From positions 1,265,501 to 1,329,500 of the forward strand of contig CAMRHE010000460.1 in assembly GCA_947044405.1 (NCBI GenBank): a stretch of DNA of 64,000 nt. Direction: 5' to 3'. The position numbers and the translations under genes are program-made. Below are positions 12,940 through 24,000 of this stretch, piece after piece (the first letter of the stretch is position 1; every line of letters starts with the position of its first letter). The DNA comes from Leptodactylus fallax (taxonomy: Eukaryota; Chordata; Amphibia; Anura; Leptodactylidae). Below the pieces are notes generated by a model that was given only the letters and a program-made list of their open reading frames with translations, was not told where the DNA came from and did not search any database.

Positions 12940-14196
12940 TAGGGACAGATCCTTGTTCTAAGCCTTATAGAAGTCCAGAGACCCTTAGTTGTATCCTTGG
13001 CGTTGAGTGTTATCTCTTTTCCCATTCTTGCAATCTAATGTCAAGGTCTAGATCTCTGGAGGTAAAATATTCTCCAAGTGTAAAATTATGACTTTGATGC
13101 AACAATTATCCCCTAGTGAAGACATTTAGGACTTAAGGCTTAACAAGGAATTGAGAAAGATCCTATCCTGAAGATGAACCAGTCCCTGCTCCTGACAAGT
13201 AACATATGGTATCAACCCAATAAGTGATAAGACAACCAATGTGACTCTGACTGCAGCCACGCTGTGTCCAAAGCTCCATCCTCAGTGGTCAATGGACACC
13301 GCCATTTCTGCAGCATGTGGTCAGTGTGCACTGCAGATAAGTGGGGCTGCAGATGTAGTATGGATGTGGCGCTGACTAAGTCATATGTGCTCATGCTAAG
13401 GGTGTGGACAAGGTTCTCGTGTGTCATCTGTCCTGTAGTGAAATCCCCTCCAGTTATTGTACTTGATTCATAGCTGATGTCTGCTGACACGTCTGATATA
13501 AAGTGGTCTAGGACATTGTCTCTCAGCTGCAGTCCACAGTTACAATTTCACGACAGCCCATAAACATAAAGTTTTTGGCATCTCATGATGGAAACTTGAC
13601 CATAGGGGACACTGGAGGACTGGAGGTTAGAAGGGCCGCTCTAGAAGGCAGAGGTTAGAATTAGAGGTGTTCTTATATATTATGATGCGGGGTCCACTAT
13701 TGTATTTTTTGCTCCTTTACTCATCTTCGAGACAATTTATGTTTCTTTAGTGATAAAATCTCAAACATTTTTATAGATATAAAAACTGCGCAAAAAATCC
13801 CTCATGGACTAGCAAGACATTTCTGGGCACCCTGGCTCCTGGGCTTCATGGACATAAGAATACTTCTAACATCAATGACTGAGTGTCTGTGACTAAACCT
13901 AATGTAAAGCTAAACCCAATAGATCATCACCCGACACAGTGGACAGAACTGACCTTACAGAATAGACCCCGGACCCCATCTTGTTGCTGTCCTCTTTATA
14001 TGTGCTTCTGATTTATGGTCTACATTATATATACTGTATATAGATATATATATAGGACATAATATACATAAAACACACCACATATCAGACTTTGTCTTCT
14101 GTCATATACTGTAATGGGGCCAGTCCACGTCAGCCATGTTTTATCTGGTTTGGGGAAAGTGTGGTCTTTTCTCTGTGATGTTTTTTGATTTATAAG
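12940..14196. other. Intergenic DNA upstream of receptor 1, no gene seen
   Basis: Unique sequence with an (AT)-rich patch near 14030-14060. I see no coding exon. The promoter and first exon of the receptor gene may lie here or further upstream. Confidence 0.45.
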
Positions 14197-14221
14197 CTAC
14201 TAATACTTTTCTGTCTCTTAG
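14197..14221 (+). promoter_or_regulatory. Splice acceptor before receptor 1 coding exon
   Basis: CTACTAAT (branch-point-like, 14197-14204) is followed by a pyrimidine-rich run and TCTCTTAG, ending at 14221. This places the coding exon start 40 nt upstream of the ATG at 14262 and implies at least one non-coding upstream exon. Confidence 0.65.
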
Positions 14222-14261
14222 GGTAATAGACATTCCTATCCTCCAGTAACTGCATAAAAAA

Positions 14262-15263
14262 ATGTCCCTCAACTCCTCGGTCAACAATACGCCCTCTCCA
14301 GCCCAAGGCTGCCACCAAGACGTCTCACAGCTCACCATACTGATCACCATTTTCCTGGTGACTGTCCTCATCTGCCTGGTGGGTCTGGTCGGTAATGGGA
14401 TCACAATATATCTGTTCTGTTTCCGCATCAAGCTGAACCAGTCAACGGTCTATATCCTGAATTTGGCCGTGGCGGATTTTATCTTCGTTTTTGGCTGCGG
14501 TATGGCCTCCTTGTACTTCCTGTGCTTGCATAATCGAGTGCCCACCTCAGATGAGAACGACAGGATATTCTCTGGGTTTGGCGAGTTCCTGAACAGTTTT
14601 GGGTTTAATTCGAGCCTGTTCTTTCTGGCTACTCTCAGCATTGAACGATGTCTCTCTGTTTGCTTTCCAATGTGGTACAAATGTCGTCGCCCTGAGCACT
14701 TGTCAGCCATATTGTGCGGGATTATATGGCCTGTGTCAATCCTGATAACTGTTCTACAAAGGTTTCTCATCCCTGAGTACAGGTCAACTGTCTACATAGT
14801 CACATCTGTCATATTCCTGATTGTCACTCTGGCCATGCTTGGCGCCAGCGCTGTCCTTCTCGTAGAGATCCAGAAGACCTCAATACAAGGACGGCCAATT
14901 AAACTGTACATAGTTGTTGTCTCTGCCGTCATCACCTTCCTCATATCTCTGGTTCCAGCCACCGTGGTGAGACTCTTGTTCTTCTTTGCCTTCAACCCTA
15001 CAAAGAAGATGAGGATTCTCAGCTTCATTATGATATTATTGTGCTCGGCCATCAATTCTACAGTCAATCCCTACATCTACATCATTGTGGGGAGATGGAA
15101 GAAGAGCGTCCCCACCGCACAGGCTGTCGAATCAGTCTTCAAAGAAGAGGATGGGCGATCTTCTGAAGGAAACGACTCGGTAGAGACACAACAGACGGAC
15201 ATTGAGCACAAACGGAGTGTCTTGAGTATAAATGGGGGCGAAACACCCAAAGATTCACAATAA
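14262..15263 (+). CDS. Mas-related-type G protein-coupled receptor (receptor 1)
   Basis: The product is 333 residues with seven hydrophobic helices (about 26-52, 61-85, 103-131, 146-166, 176-204, 213-242 and 250-276). Family marks are GNG at 44-46, LNLAVAD at 66-72, ERC at 128-130 in place of DRY, a TM6 lacking CWxP, and NPYIY at 269-273. ERCLSVCFP followed by a CRRPEHLSA-like loop is characteristic of the MRGPR/MAS group, plasma-membrane receptors of sensory neurons and mast cells in mammals. NSS at 4-6 and NNT at 8-10 are N-glycosylation sequons. As in MRGPRs there is no Cys at the top of TM3. Unlike receptor 2, the second extracellular loop is very short (about 167-175) and has no cysteine. 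The C-tail is long, acidic and Ser-rich. The ORF is intact and probably a single coding exon. Orthology to a named mammalian MRGPR cannot be decided here. Confidence 0.87.
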   Translation: MSLNSSVNNTPSPAQGCHQDVSQLTILITIFLVTVLICLVGLVGNGITIYLFCFRIKLNQSTVYILNLAVADFIFVFGCGMASLYFLCLHNRVPTSDENDRIFSGFGEFLNSFGFNSSLFFLATLSIERCLSVCFPMWYKCRRPEHLSAILCGIIWPVSILITVLQRFLIPEYRSTVYIVTSVIFLIVTLAMLGASAVLLVEIQKTSIQGRPIKLYIVVVSAVITFLISLVPATVVRLLFFFAFNPTKKMRILSFIMILLCSAINSTVNPYIYIIVGRWKKSVPTAQAVESVFKEEDGRSSEGNDSVETQQTDIEHKRSVLSINGGETPKDSQ

Positions 15264-15313
15264 TCACTTTATTATGAACTGTAATTTATTGATGGTCGAC
15301 GCTGAGGCGCACA

Positions 15314-15319
15314 AATAAA
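15314..15319 (+). terminator. Polyadenylation signal of receptor 1
   Basis: AATAAA lies 51 nt after the stop codon, within ACAAATAAAAATC. This implies a very short 3' UTR that ends before the 97-bp array begins. Confidence 0.65.
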
Positions 15320-15411
15320 AATCACTGCACAGAATAGAGAACACGGCGTTATTTGTTCTGCAACCTATTTATTTCTAGTATATATTATATATAAAACAAT
15401 ACATTCTTCTA

Positions 15412-17246
15412 ATAGTGAGCGCAGCTCTGGAGTATAATACAGGATGTAACACAGGATCAGTACAGGATAAGTAATGTAATGTATGTACACAGTGACTGTA
15501 CCAGCAGAATAGTGAGCGCAGCTCTGGAGTATAATACAGGATAAGTAATGTAATGTATGTACACAGTGACTGTACCAGCAGAATAGTGAGCTCAGCTCTG
15601 GAGTATAATACAGGATGTAACTCAGGATCAGTACAGGATAAGTAATGTAATGTATGTACACAGTGACTGTACCAGCAGAATAGTGAGCGCAGCTCTGGAG
15701 TATAATACAGGATGTAACTCAGGATCAGTACAGGATAAGTAATGTAATGTATGTACACAGTGACTGTACCAGCAGAATAGTGAGTGCAGCTCTGGAGTAT
15801 AATACAGGATAAGTAATGTAATGTATGTACACAGTGACTGCACCAGCAGAATAGTGAGTGCAGCTCTGGGGTATAATACAGGATGTAACTCAGGATCAGT
15901 ACACGATAAGTAATGTAATGTATGTACACAGTGACTGCACCAGCAGAATAGTGAGTGCAGCTCTGGAGTATAATACAGGATGTAACTCAGGATCAGTACA
16001 GGATAAGTAATGTATGTACACAGTGACTGCACCAGCAGAATAGTGAGCGTAGCTCTGGAGTATAATACAGGATCAGTAATGTAATGTATGTACACAGTGA
16101 CTGCACCAGCAGAATAGTGAGTGCAGCTCTGGAGTATAATACAGGATAAGTAATGTAATGTATGTACACAGTGACTGTACCAGCAGAATAGTGAGCGCAG
16201 CTCTGGAGTATAATACAGGATAAGTAATGTAATGTATGTACACAGTGACTGTACCAGCAGAATAGTGAGTGCAGCTCTGGAGTATAATACAGGATCAGTA
16301 ATGTAATGTATGTACACAGTGACTGCACCAGCAGAATAGTGAGCGTAGCTCTGGAGTATAATACAGGATAAGTAATGTAATGTATGTACACAGTGACTGT
16401 ACCAGCAGAATAGTGAGCGTAGCTCTGGAGTATAATACAGGATGTAACTCACGATCAGTACAGGATAAGTAATGTAATGTATGTACACAGTGACTGCACC
16501 AGCAGAATAGTGAGTGCAGCTCTGGAGTATAATACAGGATAAGTAATGTAATGTATGTACACAGTGACTGCACCAGCAGAATAGTGAGCGTAGCTCTGGA
16601 GTATAATACAGGATGTAACTCACGATCAGTACAGGATAAGTAATGTAATGTATGTACACAGTGACTGCACCAGCAGAATAGTGAGCACAGCTCTGGAGTA
16701 TAATACAGGATGTAACTCAGGATCAGTACAGGATAAGTAATGTAATGTATGTACACAGTGACTGTACCAGCAGAATAGTGAGCGCAGCTCTGGAGTATAA
16801 TACAGGATAAGTAATGTAATGTATGTACACAGTGACTGCACCAGCAGAATAGTGAGTGCAGCTCTGGGGTATAATACAGGATGTAACTCAGGATCAGTAC
16901 ACGATAAGTAATGTAATGTATGTACACAGTGACTGCACCAGCAGAATAGTGAGCGTAGCTCTGCAGTATAATACAGGATGTAACTCAGGATCAGTACAGG
17001 ATAAGTAATGTAATGTATGTACACAGTGACTGTACCAGCAGAATAGTGAGCGCAGCTCTGGAGTATAATACAGGATGTAACTCAGGATCAGTACAGGATA
17101 AGTAATGTAATGTATGTACACAGTGACTGTACCAGCAGAATAGTGAGCGCAGCTCTGGAGTATAATACAGGATGTAACTCACGATCAGTACAGGATAAGT
17201 AATGTAATGTATGTACACAGTGACTGCACCAGCAGAATAGTGAGCT
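15412..17246. repeat. 97-bp tandem array with 74-bp variants
   Basis: The full unit is 97 bp and includes GCAGCTCTGGAGTATAATAC and GTACACAGTGACTGTACCAG. Shorter 74-bp units lack the 23 bp covering GATGTAACTCAGGATCAGTA. About 21 copies of mixed length are present. Minus-strand ORFs with Tyr/His/Leu repeats arise from this array and are not genes. The array begins about 100 bp downstream of the receptor 1 poly(A) signal. Confidence 0.95.
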
Positions 17247-17289
17247 TAAGTCAATTTCTGGTCACAGACAGCCTGTCTCCCAGGTAGAA

Positions 17290-17462
17290 GCAGATGTTAA
17301 TTGGCTTAAAGAACTAAATCTTTTCTTCAATAGATTTGATCACACACCAGCTCCTCCCACCCCAGCATGTCATTCAGTTCCCTCTACCACACCGACTTCA
17401 CTCCCTGCGGCTACTTCACACCAGACCAGTAAATCCAGCAATAATCCAAGAAAGAAAAAGTA
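17290..17462 (+). pseudogene. Possible non-LTR retrotransposon pol fragment
   Basis: One + frame reads through to a stop at about 17462 and includes ADVNWLKELNLFFNRFD followed by a Pro/Thr/Ser-rich stretch and a basic end. The first part resembles the linker before reverse transcriptase in CR1/L2/Rex-type ORFs. It is short and the assignment is tentative. Confidence 0.3.
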
Positions 17463-18190
17463 AGAAAGCACTCAAAATAATAAAAAAATACAAAAGAAAT
17501 TTTATTGAAATACAAAAACAGTATAAAAATACTAAACAGAAACAACAGTACAAATACCTATGTCAGCATATGTAAAACGAAAAAGGCAGAGACTAAGTAG
17601 TATGAATCAATATGAGGGAGATAACATACAACCATGCATAAAGTATATAGCAGTATATAAATGCAAGGGGTACTAATGGTTATTAAAGAGCAAGTGCATG
17701 TGTAAAACTCCTATATAAATGCTCAGTGTATCACACTATACATGTATTTTGCTAAATAAATTACATGGTATAAGATCTAAACATACCCATGACACAAATG
17801 CCGCTGCCTGCTGACAAAACCCAACGCACGTTTCGGCACACAAAGCTTTCGTCTGGGGGTGGTGTCAGTGGAGCCAAACAGAAGCTTATATAACCAGTAT
17901 AATCAAGGCCAAACCTTAGAACTGGTGTGTTGCTACAAATCTCCATACCAATAGTAATACATAGAAGCCATCCTGAAGTTACCTGATTATAATGGCGCAT
18001 GCCCAGGCCATCAGTACCTCTTACAACCACGTGACCATGTCCGCGTGCGTTGACGTGGGTGGGAATCACAACGTGATGATGTCATCGTCACGAGTCCCAG
18101 CCACACCTCGCGATATTGCGGATAGGACACACGGGAAAGGGGTAAGAGAGCCAGGCATGCGCACAGCAGGTTAGATGAATAGATGAAATA
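17463..18190 (-). mobile_element. Probable retroelement 3' region, minus orientation
   Basis: Read on the minus strand it contains GAAAGCTTTGTGTGCCGAAA and CGTGCGTTGGG, followed by AT-rich sequence and AATAAAATTTC at the end. A cluster of 'cgaaa..cgtgcg' near the 3' end is common in Penelope-like and related frog repeats. There is no coding sequence left to confirm the family. Confidence 0.35.
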
Positions 18191-18216
18191 ATACAAAAAG
18201 TATGGAGGGTCACAGC

Positions 18217-18516
18217 AGACCAAAAATATATATCGCTACAATTGCAGGAATGAATAAATATATCCAGAGACCCATATATATAAAAAATATATATAAAGTA
18301 GCAATGAACACACAAATAGTGCCATAGTTGTGAAAGAGAGGTTATAAAGGACCTGAAATATGTAATATGTAATATTTCAGCTCCTTTATAACCTCTCTTT
18401 CACAACTATGGCACTATTTGTGTGTTCATTGCTACTTTATATATATTTTTTATATATATGGGTCTCTGGATATATTTATTCATTCCTGCAATTGTAGCGA
18501 TATATATTTCTGGTCT
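18217..18516. repeat. Near-perfect 300-bp palindrome
   Basis: The left arm 18217-18361 is the reverse complement of 18372-18516, with a 10-bp unmatched centre and, by hand alignment, only two mismatches (18352/18381 and 18223/18510). The arms include CACAAATAGTGCCATAGTTG and AGAGACCCATATATAT. The right arm ends exactly where a LINE 3' fragment begins. The near-identity implies a recent inverted duplication or active gene conversion between the arms. Confidence 0.93.
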
Positions 18517-19047
18517 TTGGAGTGGCCTGCTGGGGGAGCAGTATATCATCCAGGGATAGGAATAGACTCCACAAGCTGATTAGAAGGGCCAGCTCTGTCC
18601 TGGGGAGCCCACTGGACCCAGTGCAGGTGGTGGGTGACAGAAGGATACTGTCCGTGGTGAGCTCCATGCAGAAGAAGAAGTCCCATCCCATGCATGAGAC
18701 TGTGATCGCGCTGAGCAGTACTGTCAGTGACCGACTGCTCCACCCTAGGTGTGAGAAGGAGCGCTATCGGAAGTCTTTCCTCCCCACCGCGGTTAGGCTG
18801 TACAACCAACACCGACCTAAGCGGAGATCATTACACACAGAGAACTGAAAGATCTTTCTGTTGTGATATCCCCCGCCCCGCTACTTTCTTACCTGTACCT
18901 CTCCATATGTCTGTCTACTATCACTGTAATGCCTCTACCTTGGAGTGTTTTGTATTGTATTTGTATTGCTTATCTTATCTTTGCTGCTGTAACACACTGA
19001 ATTTCCCTATGGTGGGACTATTAAAGGATTATTATTAATTATAATTA
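18517..19047 (+). pseudogene. 3' end of a CR1/L2/Rex-like LINE (5'-truncated)
   Basis: The frame ending at the stop 18846-18848 encodes the C-terminal tail of a non-LTR retrotransposon polyprotein. Recognisable stretches are NRLHKLIRRASSVLG, DRRILSVVSSM, SHPMHETV and YRKSFLPTAVRLYNQ, which normally follow the reverse transcriptase domain. The 3' UTR reads GAATTTCCCTATGGTGGGAC and ends in short ATTATTAA-type repeats, as in CR1/L2-like elements. All of the reverse transcriptase and endonuclease is missing. The 5' truncation point coincides with the end of the palindrome. Confidence 0.72.
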
Positions 19048-19815
19048 TTAAAGGGATTGTCCACTTTCAGACAAATATTGAAAAATAAATGTTACTGTTT
19101 GTATAATAAAAAGTTGTACAATTTCCCAATATACTTTCTGTATTAATTGTTTTCTAGATCTCTGCTTGCTGTCATTCATTCTGCTGACTGCCAGTGGATA
19201 TAAAATCAGTCCATGGTCATGTGATGTGTACACAGGTACACAACTCATTACCAGGCAGAGGTCTGATTACTGTGCTGTGACTACAACAAGCTGTGCACCT
19301 GCGTGTACATCACATGACCATGGACCGTACATCACATGACCATGGACCACACATCACATGACCATGGACCGCACATCACATGACCATGGACCACACATCA
19401 CATGACCATGGACCGCACATCACATGACCATGGACCGTACATCACATGACCATGGACCGTACATCACATGACCATGGACCGTATATCACATGTCCATGGA
19501 CCGTACATCACATGACCATGGACCGTACATCACATGACCATGGACCGTACATCACATGACCATGGACCGTATATCACATGACCATGGACCGTACATCACA
19601 TGACCATGGACCGTACATCACATGACCATGGACCCTACATCACAGATCATGGACTGATTTTTTATCCACTGGCAGTAAGCAGAATGAATGACAGAAAGCA
19701 GAGATCTAGAAAACAATTAATACAGAAAGTATATTGGGAAATTGTACAACTCTTTATTATACAAACAATAACATTTATTTCTCAATTTTGGTCTGAAAGT
19801 GGATAATCCCTTTAA
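19048..19815. mobile_element. Kolobok/T2-like MITE with TTAA duplication
   Basis: TTAA flanks both ends (19048-19051 and 19812-19815). The long inverted arms start AGGGATTGTCCACTTTCAGA on the left and, reverse-complemented, AGGGATTATCCACTTTCAGA on the right, and stay similar for about 150 bp, up to the central array. TTAA plus AGGG ends fit the Kolobok T2 family known from frogs; piggyBac also uses TTAA but starts CCC. No transposase is present. Confidence 0.8.
19300..19648. repeat. 22-bp tandem array inside the Kolobok-like element
   Basis: The unit is CACATGACCATGGACCGTAC plus AT, with about 15 copies. The left arm of the host element carries the reverse complement of the unit (CCATGGTCATGTGATGTGTA at about 19211), so the unit is part of the element's own palindromic arm that became tandemly repeated. 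Confidence 0.9.
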
Positions 19816-21016
19816 GGGCAATGCGTCGGCAGAAAATTAGTAATTTTTTTTTTTTTAAAGTTTTAAAAAATTTTTAGGGAGTTTTTTAGATTATTTACAT
19901 GTTATTATCTATATTAAAAAAAAATCCTAAAAATCCTGCAGTTCTGACTTTGTCCACTAGTCCATATACTATGCAGAGACTTCCTGTTTTCTGTAGATTT
20001 CTTTGCAGCAGTGACCTCACTTACAGCACATACATGTATATGTAGATAAGTCACACTAGGTGAGGTCACAGGTTACGTACCCCCTCTATACACAATCACC
20101 CCTGTCCAGGTCACAGAGCATGCCCAGAAGACTCTCCCATACAAGTGAATAGGGTCTGCTCCAGATCATTGTGTCTATGGCCCAAAGTCCTTCTATAGGA
20201 ACACGGAAGTGATTTAGGCTTAGTGGAATTGCGAGATTTTTAGGATTTTTTTTTTCTAATATAGCTAATTATTTGGAATATCAAAAACAACATCACAAAA
20301 AATTCTTAAAAAATACATGATGTAAACAATCGGCGATTTCCTGGCGACATTTCCCTTTACGCTTTATTGGGGTCCATGAATTAGTTTCCAGGTTAGTTGT
20401 CAGTAATGAGTCCCGGGATGTGTCCCAGTGCTGTCAGATGTCACAGTGTTGTGTCAGGGATGTGAGTGTGTAGTATACATAGTGCATCAGGCGTTCACTT
20501 CTCTGTATTACGGTTGATATTCATTGCCTGATAATTACAGATGATTATTTTAATCACCACTTTTCTCAATATAAAACTGGATGAACCTGGTTGTCTCCTT
20601 GTGTCGGGAATGATGATGATGGGAGTGACAGATTCCCAAATACTTCCCAGACTGAGGAGCGACGTCTCTATGGACTGTGTTATTACATATACAGGTGTCA
20701 GACAGGGGGACCTAGGAGCCACCAGACCAATTAGGAGGGGCCCCGGTCTGTGCAGTGATAATATTGAAAAGGGCCACAGGAGCATCTTCTGGTTCCCCTG
20801 TGGACCAGCCCAATCTGGAATGCTATACGATAAAAGTACAATGTTCTCCGTGCACCAGGTGAAGGTACAATTCAGAAACAGTCAGCAGGCAGGTTGTTAC
20901 CAGCCACATGATTGATTTGTTACATTGTATACAGAGCCATAGCTGGGCTTTCCTTCACCTGGGATAAATGTTTGGATCACTGCCCTAATTCTGCATTTTA
21001 GAATCTTGGGCCCAGG
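19816..21016. other. Intergenic, no gene seen
   Basis: Unique sequence with T- and A-runs. ORFs up to 124 codons at 20495-20915 show no domain I recognise and overlap on both strands. Confidence 0.45.
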
Positions 21017-21019
21017 TAA

Positions 21020-24000
21020 GGCGGCGTTCACACTACCCTTGGTGACAGTCAGTAGTGTCCGTTGCTATTGTCCTTTACAAGATTTTAGCATCGGACACTA
21101 GCTGAACCGCCAGAAATCCGTTAAAATTTCCATTCATTTCAATGGGTTTTTATATTGTGTCCGTTTACACCCAATCCGTCAGAAGTCTGTTTTTTTTCCA
21201 TGGACAAAAAAATCCTACATGCAGGACTTTTTTGTCTGTTTTGAAAAATGGATTCTTGACGGACAGCAAGTGTCCATTATTTTTTTAACATTGAAGTCTA
21301 TGGGCAACGGACTTATATAGCCATCAGTTACTGTTCGTTATTTTATGTCCGTTTTTTTTTCTGTGCATGCTCAGAAAGCAGAAAAAAAAAACAGACAGTA
21401 TAAAAAAACGGACACTAACTGATGCTAACGGACACTAACTGAGGCTAACGGACACTACCTGAGGCTAACGGACACTAACTGATGCTAACGGACACTAACT
21501 GAGGCTAACGGACACTAACTGATGCTAACGGACACTAACTGAGGCTAACGGACACTACCTGATGCTAACGGACACTAACTGAGGCTAACGGACACTAACT
21601 GATGCTAACGGACACTAACTGATGCTAACGGACACTAACTGAGGCTAACGGACACTAACTGATGCTAACGGACACTAACTGATGCTAACGGACACTAACT
21701 GAGGCTAATGGACACTAACTGAGGCTAACGGACACTAACTGATGCTAACAGACACTAACTGAGGCTAACAGACACTAACTGATGCTAACGGACACTAACT
21801 GAGGCTAACGGACACTAACTGATGCTAACGGACACTAACAGGCTAACGGACACTACCTGATGCTAACGGACACTAACTGATGCTAACGGACACTAACTGA
21901 GGCTAACGGGCACTAACTGATGCTAACGGACACTAACTGATGCTAACGGACACTAATTGATGCTAACGGACACTAACTGATGCTAACGGACACTAACTGA
22001 GGCTAACGGACACTAACTGATGCTAACGGACACTAACTGATGCTAACGGACACTAACTGATGCTAACGGACACTAACTGAGGCTAACGGACACTAACTGA
22101 GGCTAACGGACACTAACTGATGCTAACGGACACTAACTGAGGCTAACGGACACTAACTGATGCTAACGGACACTAACTGAGGCTAACGGACACTAACTGA
22201 TGCTAACGGACACTAACTGAGGCTAACGGACACTACCTGATGCTAACGGACACTAACTGATGCTAACGGACACTAACTGAGGCTAACGGACACTAACTGA
22301 TGCTAACGGACACTAACTGATGCTAACGGACACTAACTGAGGCTAACGGACACTAACTGATGCTAACGGACACTAACTGAGGCTAACGGACACTAACTGA
22401 TGCTAACGGACACTAACTGAGGCTAACGGACACTAACTGATGCTAACGGACACTACCTGATGCTAACGGACACTAACTGAGGCTAACGGACACTAACTGA
22501 TGCTAACGGACACTACCTGAGGCTAACGGACACTAACTGAGGCTAACGGACACTAACTGAGGCTAACGGACACTAACTGATGCTAACGGACACTAACTGA
22601 TGCTAACGGACACTAACTGAGGCTAACGGACACTAACTGATGCTAACGGACACTAACTGAGGCTAACGGACACTAACTGATGCTAACGGACACTAACTGA
22701 GGCTAACGGACACTAACTGATGCTAACGGACACTAACTGAGGCTAACGGACACTACCTGATGCTAACGGACACTAACTGAGGCTAACGGACACTAACTGA
22801 TGCTAACGGACACTAACTGATGCTAACGGACACTAACTGAGGCTAACGGACACTAACTGATGCTAACGGACACTAACTGATGCTAACGGACACTAACTGA
22901 TGCTAACGGACACTAACTGAGGCTAACGGACACTACCTGATGCTAACGGACACTAACTGAGGCTAACGGACACTAACTGATGCTAACGGACACTAACTGA
23001 TGCTAACGGACACTAACTGAGGCTAACGGACACTAACTGAGGCTAACGGACACTAACTGATGCTAACGGACACTAACTGAGGCTAACGGACACTAACTGA
23101 TGCTAACGGACACTAACTGATGCTAACGGGCACTAACTGATGCTAACGGACACTAACTGAGGCTAACGGGCACTAACTGATGCTAACGGACACTAACTGA
23201 TGCTAACGGACACTAATTGATGCTAACGGACACTAACTGATGCTAACGGACACTAACTGAGGCTAACGGACACTAACTGATGCTAACGGACACTAACTGA
23301 TGCTAACGGACACTAACTGATGCTAACGGACACTAACTGAGGCTAATGGACACTAACTGAGGCTAACGGACACTAACTGATGCTAACAGACACTAACTGA
23401 GGCTAACAGACACTAACTGATGCTAACGGACACTAACTGAGGCTAACGGACACTAACTGATGCTAACGGACACTAACAGGCTAACGGACACTACCTGATG
23501 CTAACGGACACTAACTGATGCTAACGGACACTAACTGAGGCTAACGGGCACTAACTGATGCTAACGGACACTAACTGATGCTAACGGACACTAATTGATG
23601 CTAACGGACACTAACTGATGCTAACGGACACTAACTGAGGCTAACGGACACTAACTGATGCTAACGGACACTAACTGATGCTAACGGACACTAACTGATG
23701 CTAACGGACACTAACTGAGGCTAACGGACACTAACTGAGGCTAACGGACACTAACTGATGCTAACGGACACTAACTGAGGCTAACGGACACTAACTGATG
23801 CTAACGGACACTAACTGAGGCTAACGGACACTAACTGATGCTAACGGACACTAACTGAGGCTAACGGACACTACCTGATGCTAACGGACACTAACTGATG
23901 CTAACGGACACTAACTGAGGCTAACGGACACTAACTGATGCTAACGGACACTAACTGATGCTAACGGACACTAACTGAGGCTAACGGACACTAACTGATG

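Noticed and set aside
15365..17218. Overlapping minus-strand ORFs with Tyr-Thr-Pro-Glu-Leu repeats
   Set aside because: Product of the 97-bp array in three frames; not conserved coding sequence.
20495..20915. ORFs of 96 and 124 codons in the spacer before the Harbinger-like element
   Set aside because: They overlap on opposite strands, show no domain, and have no splice or poly(A) support that I can see.
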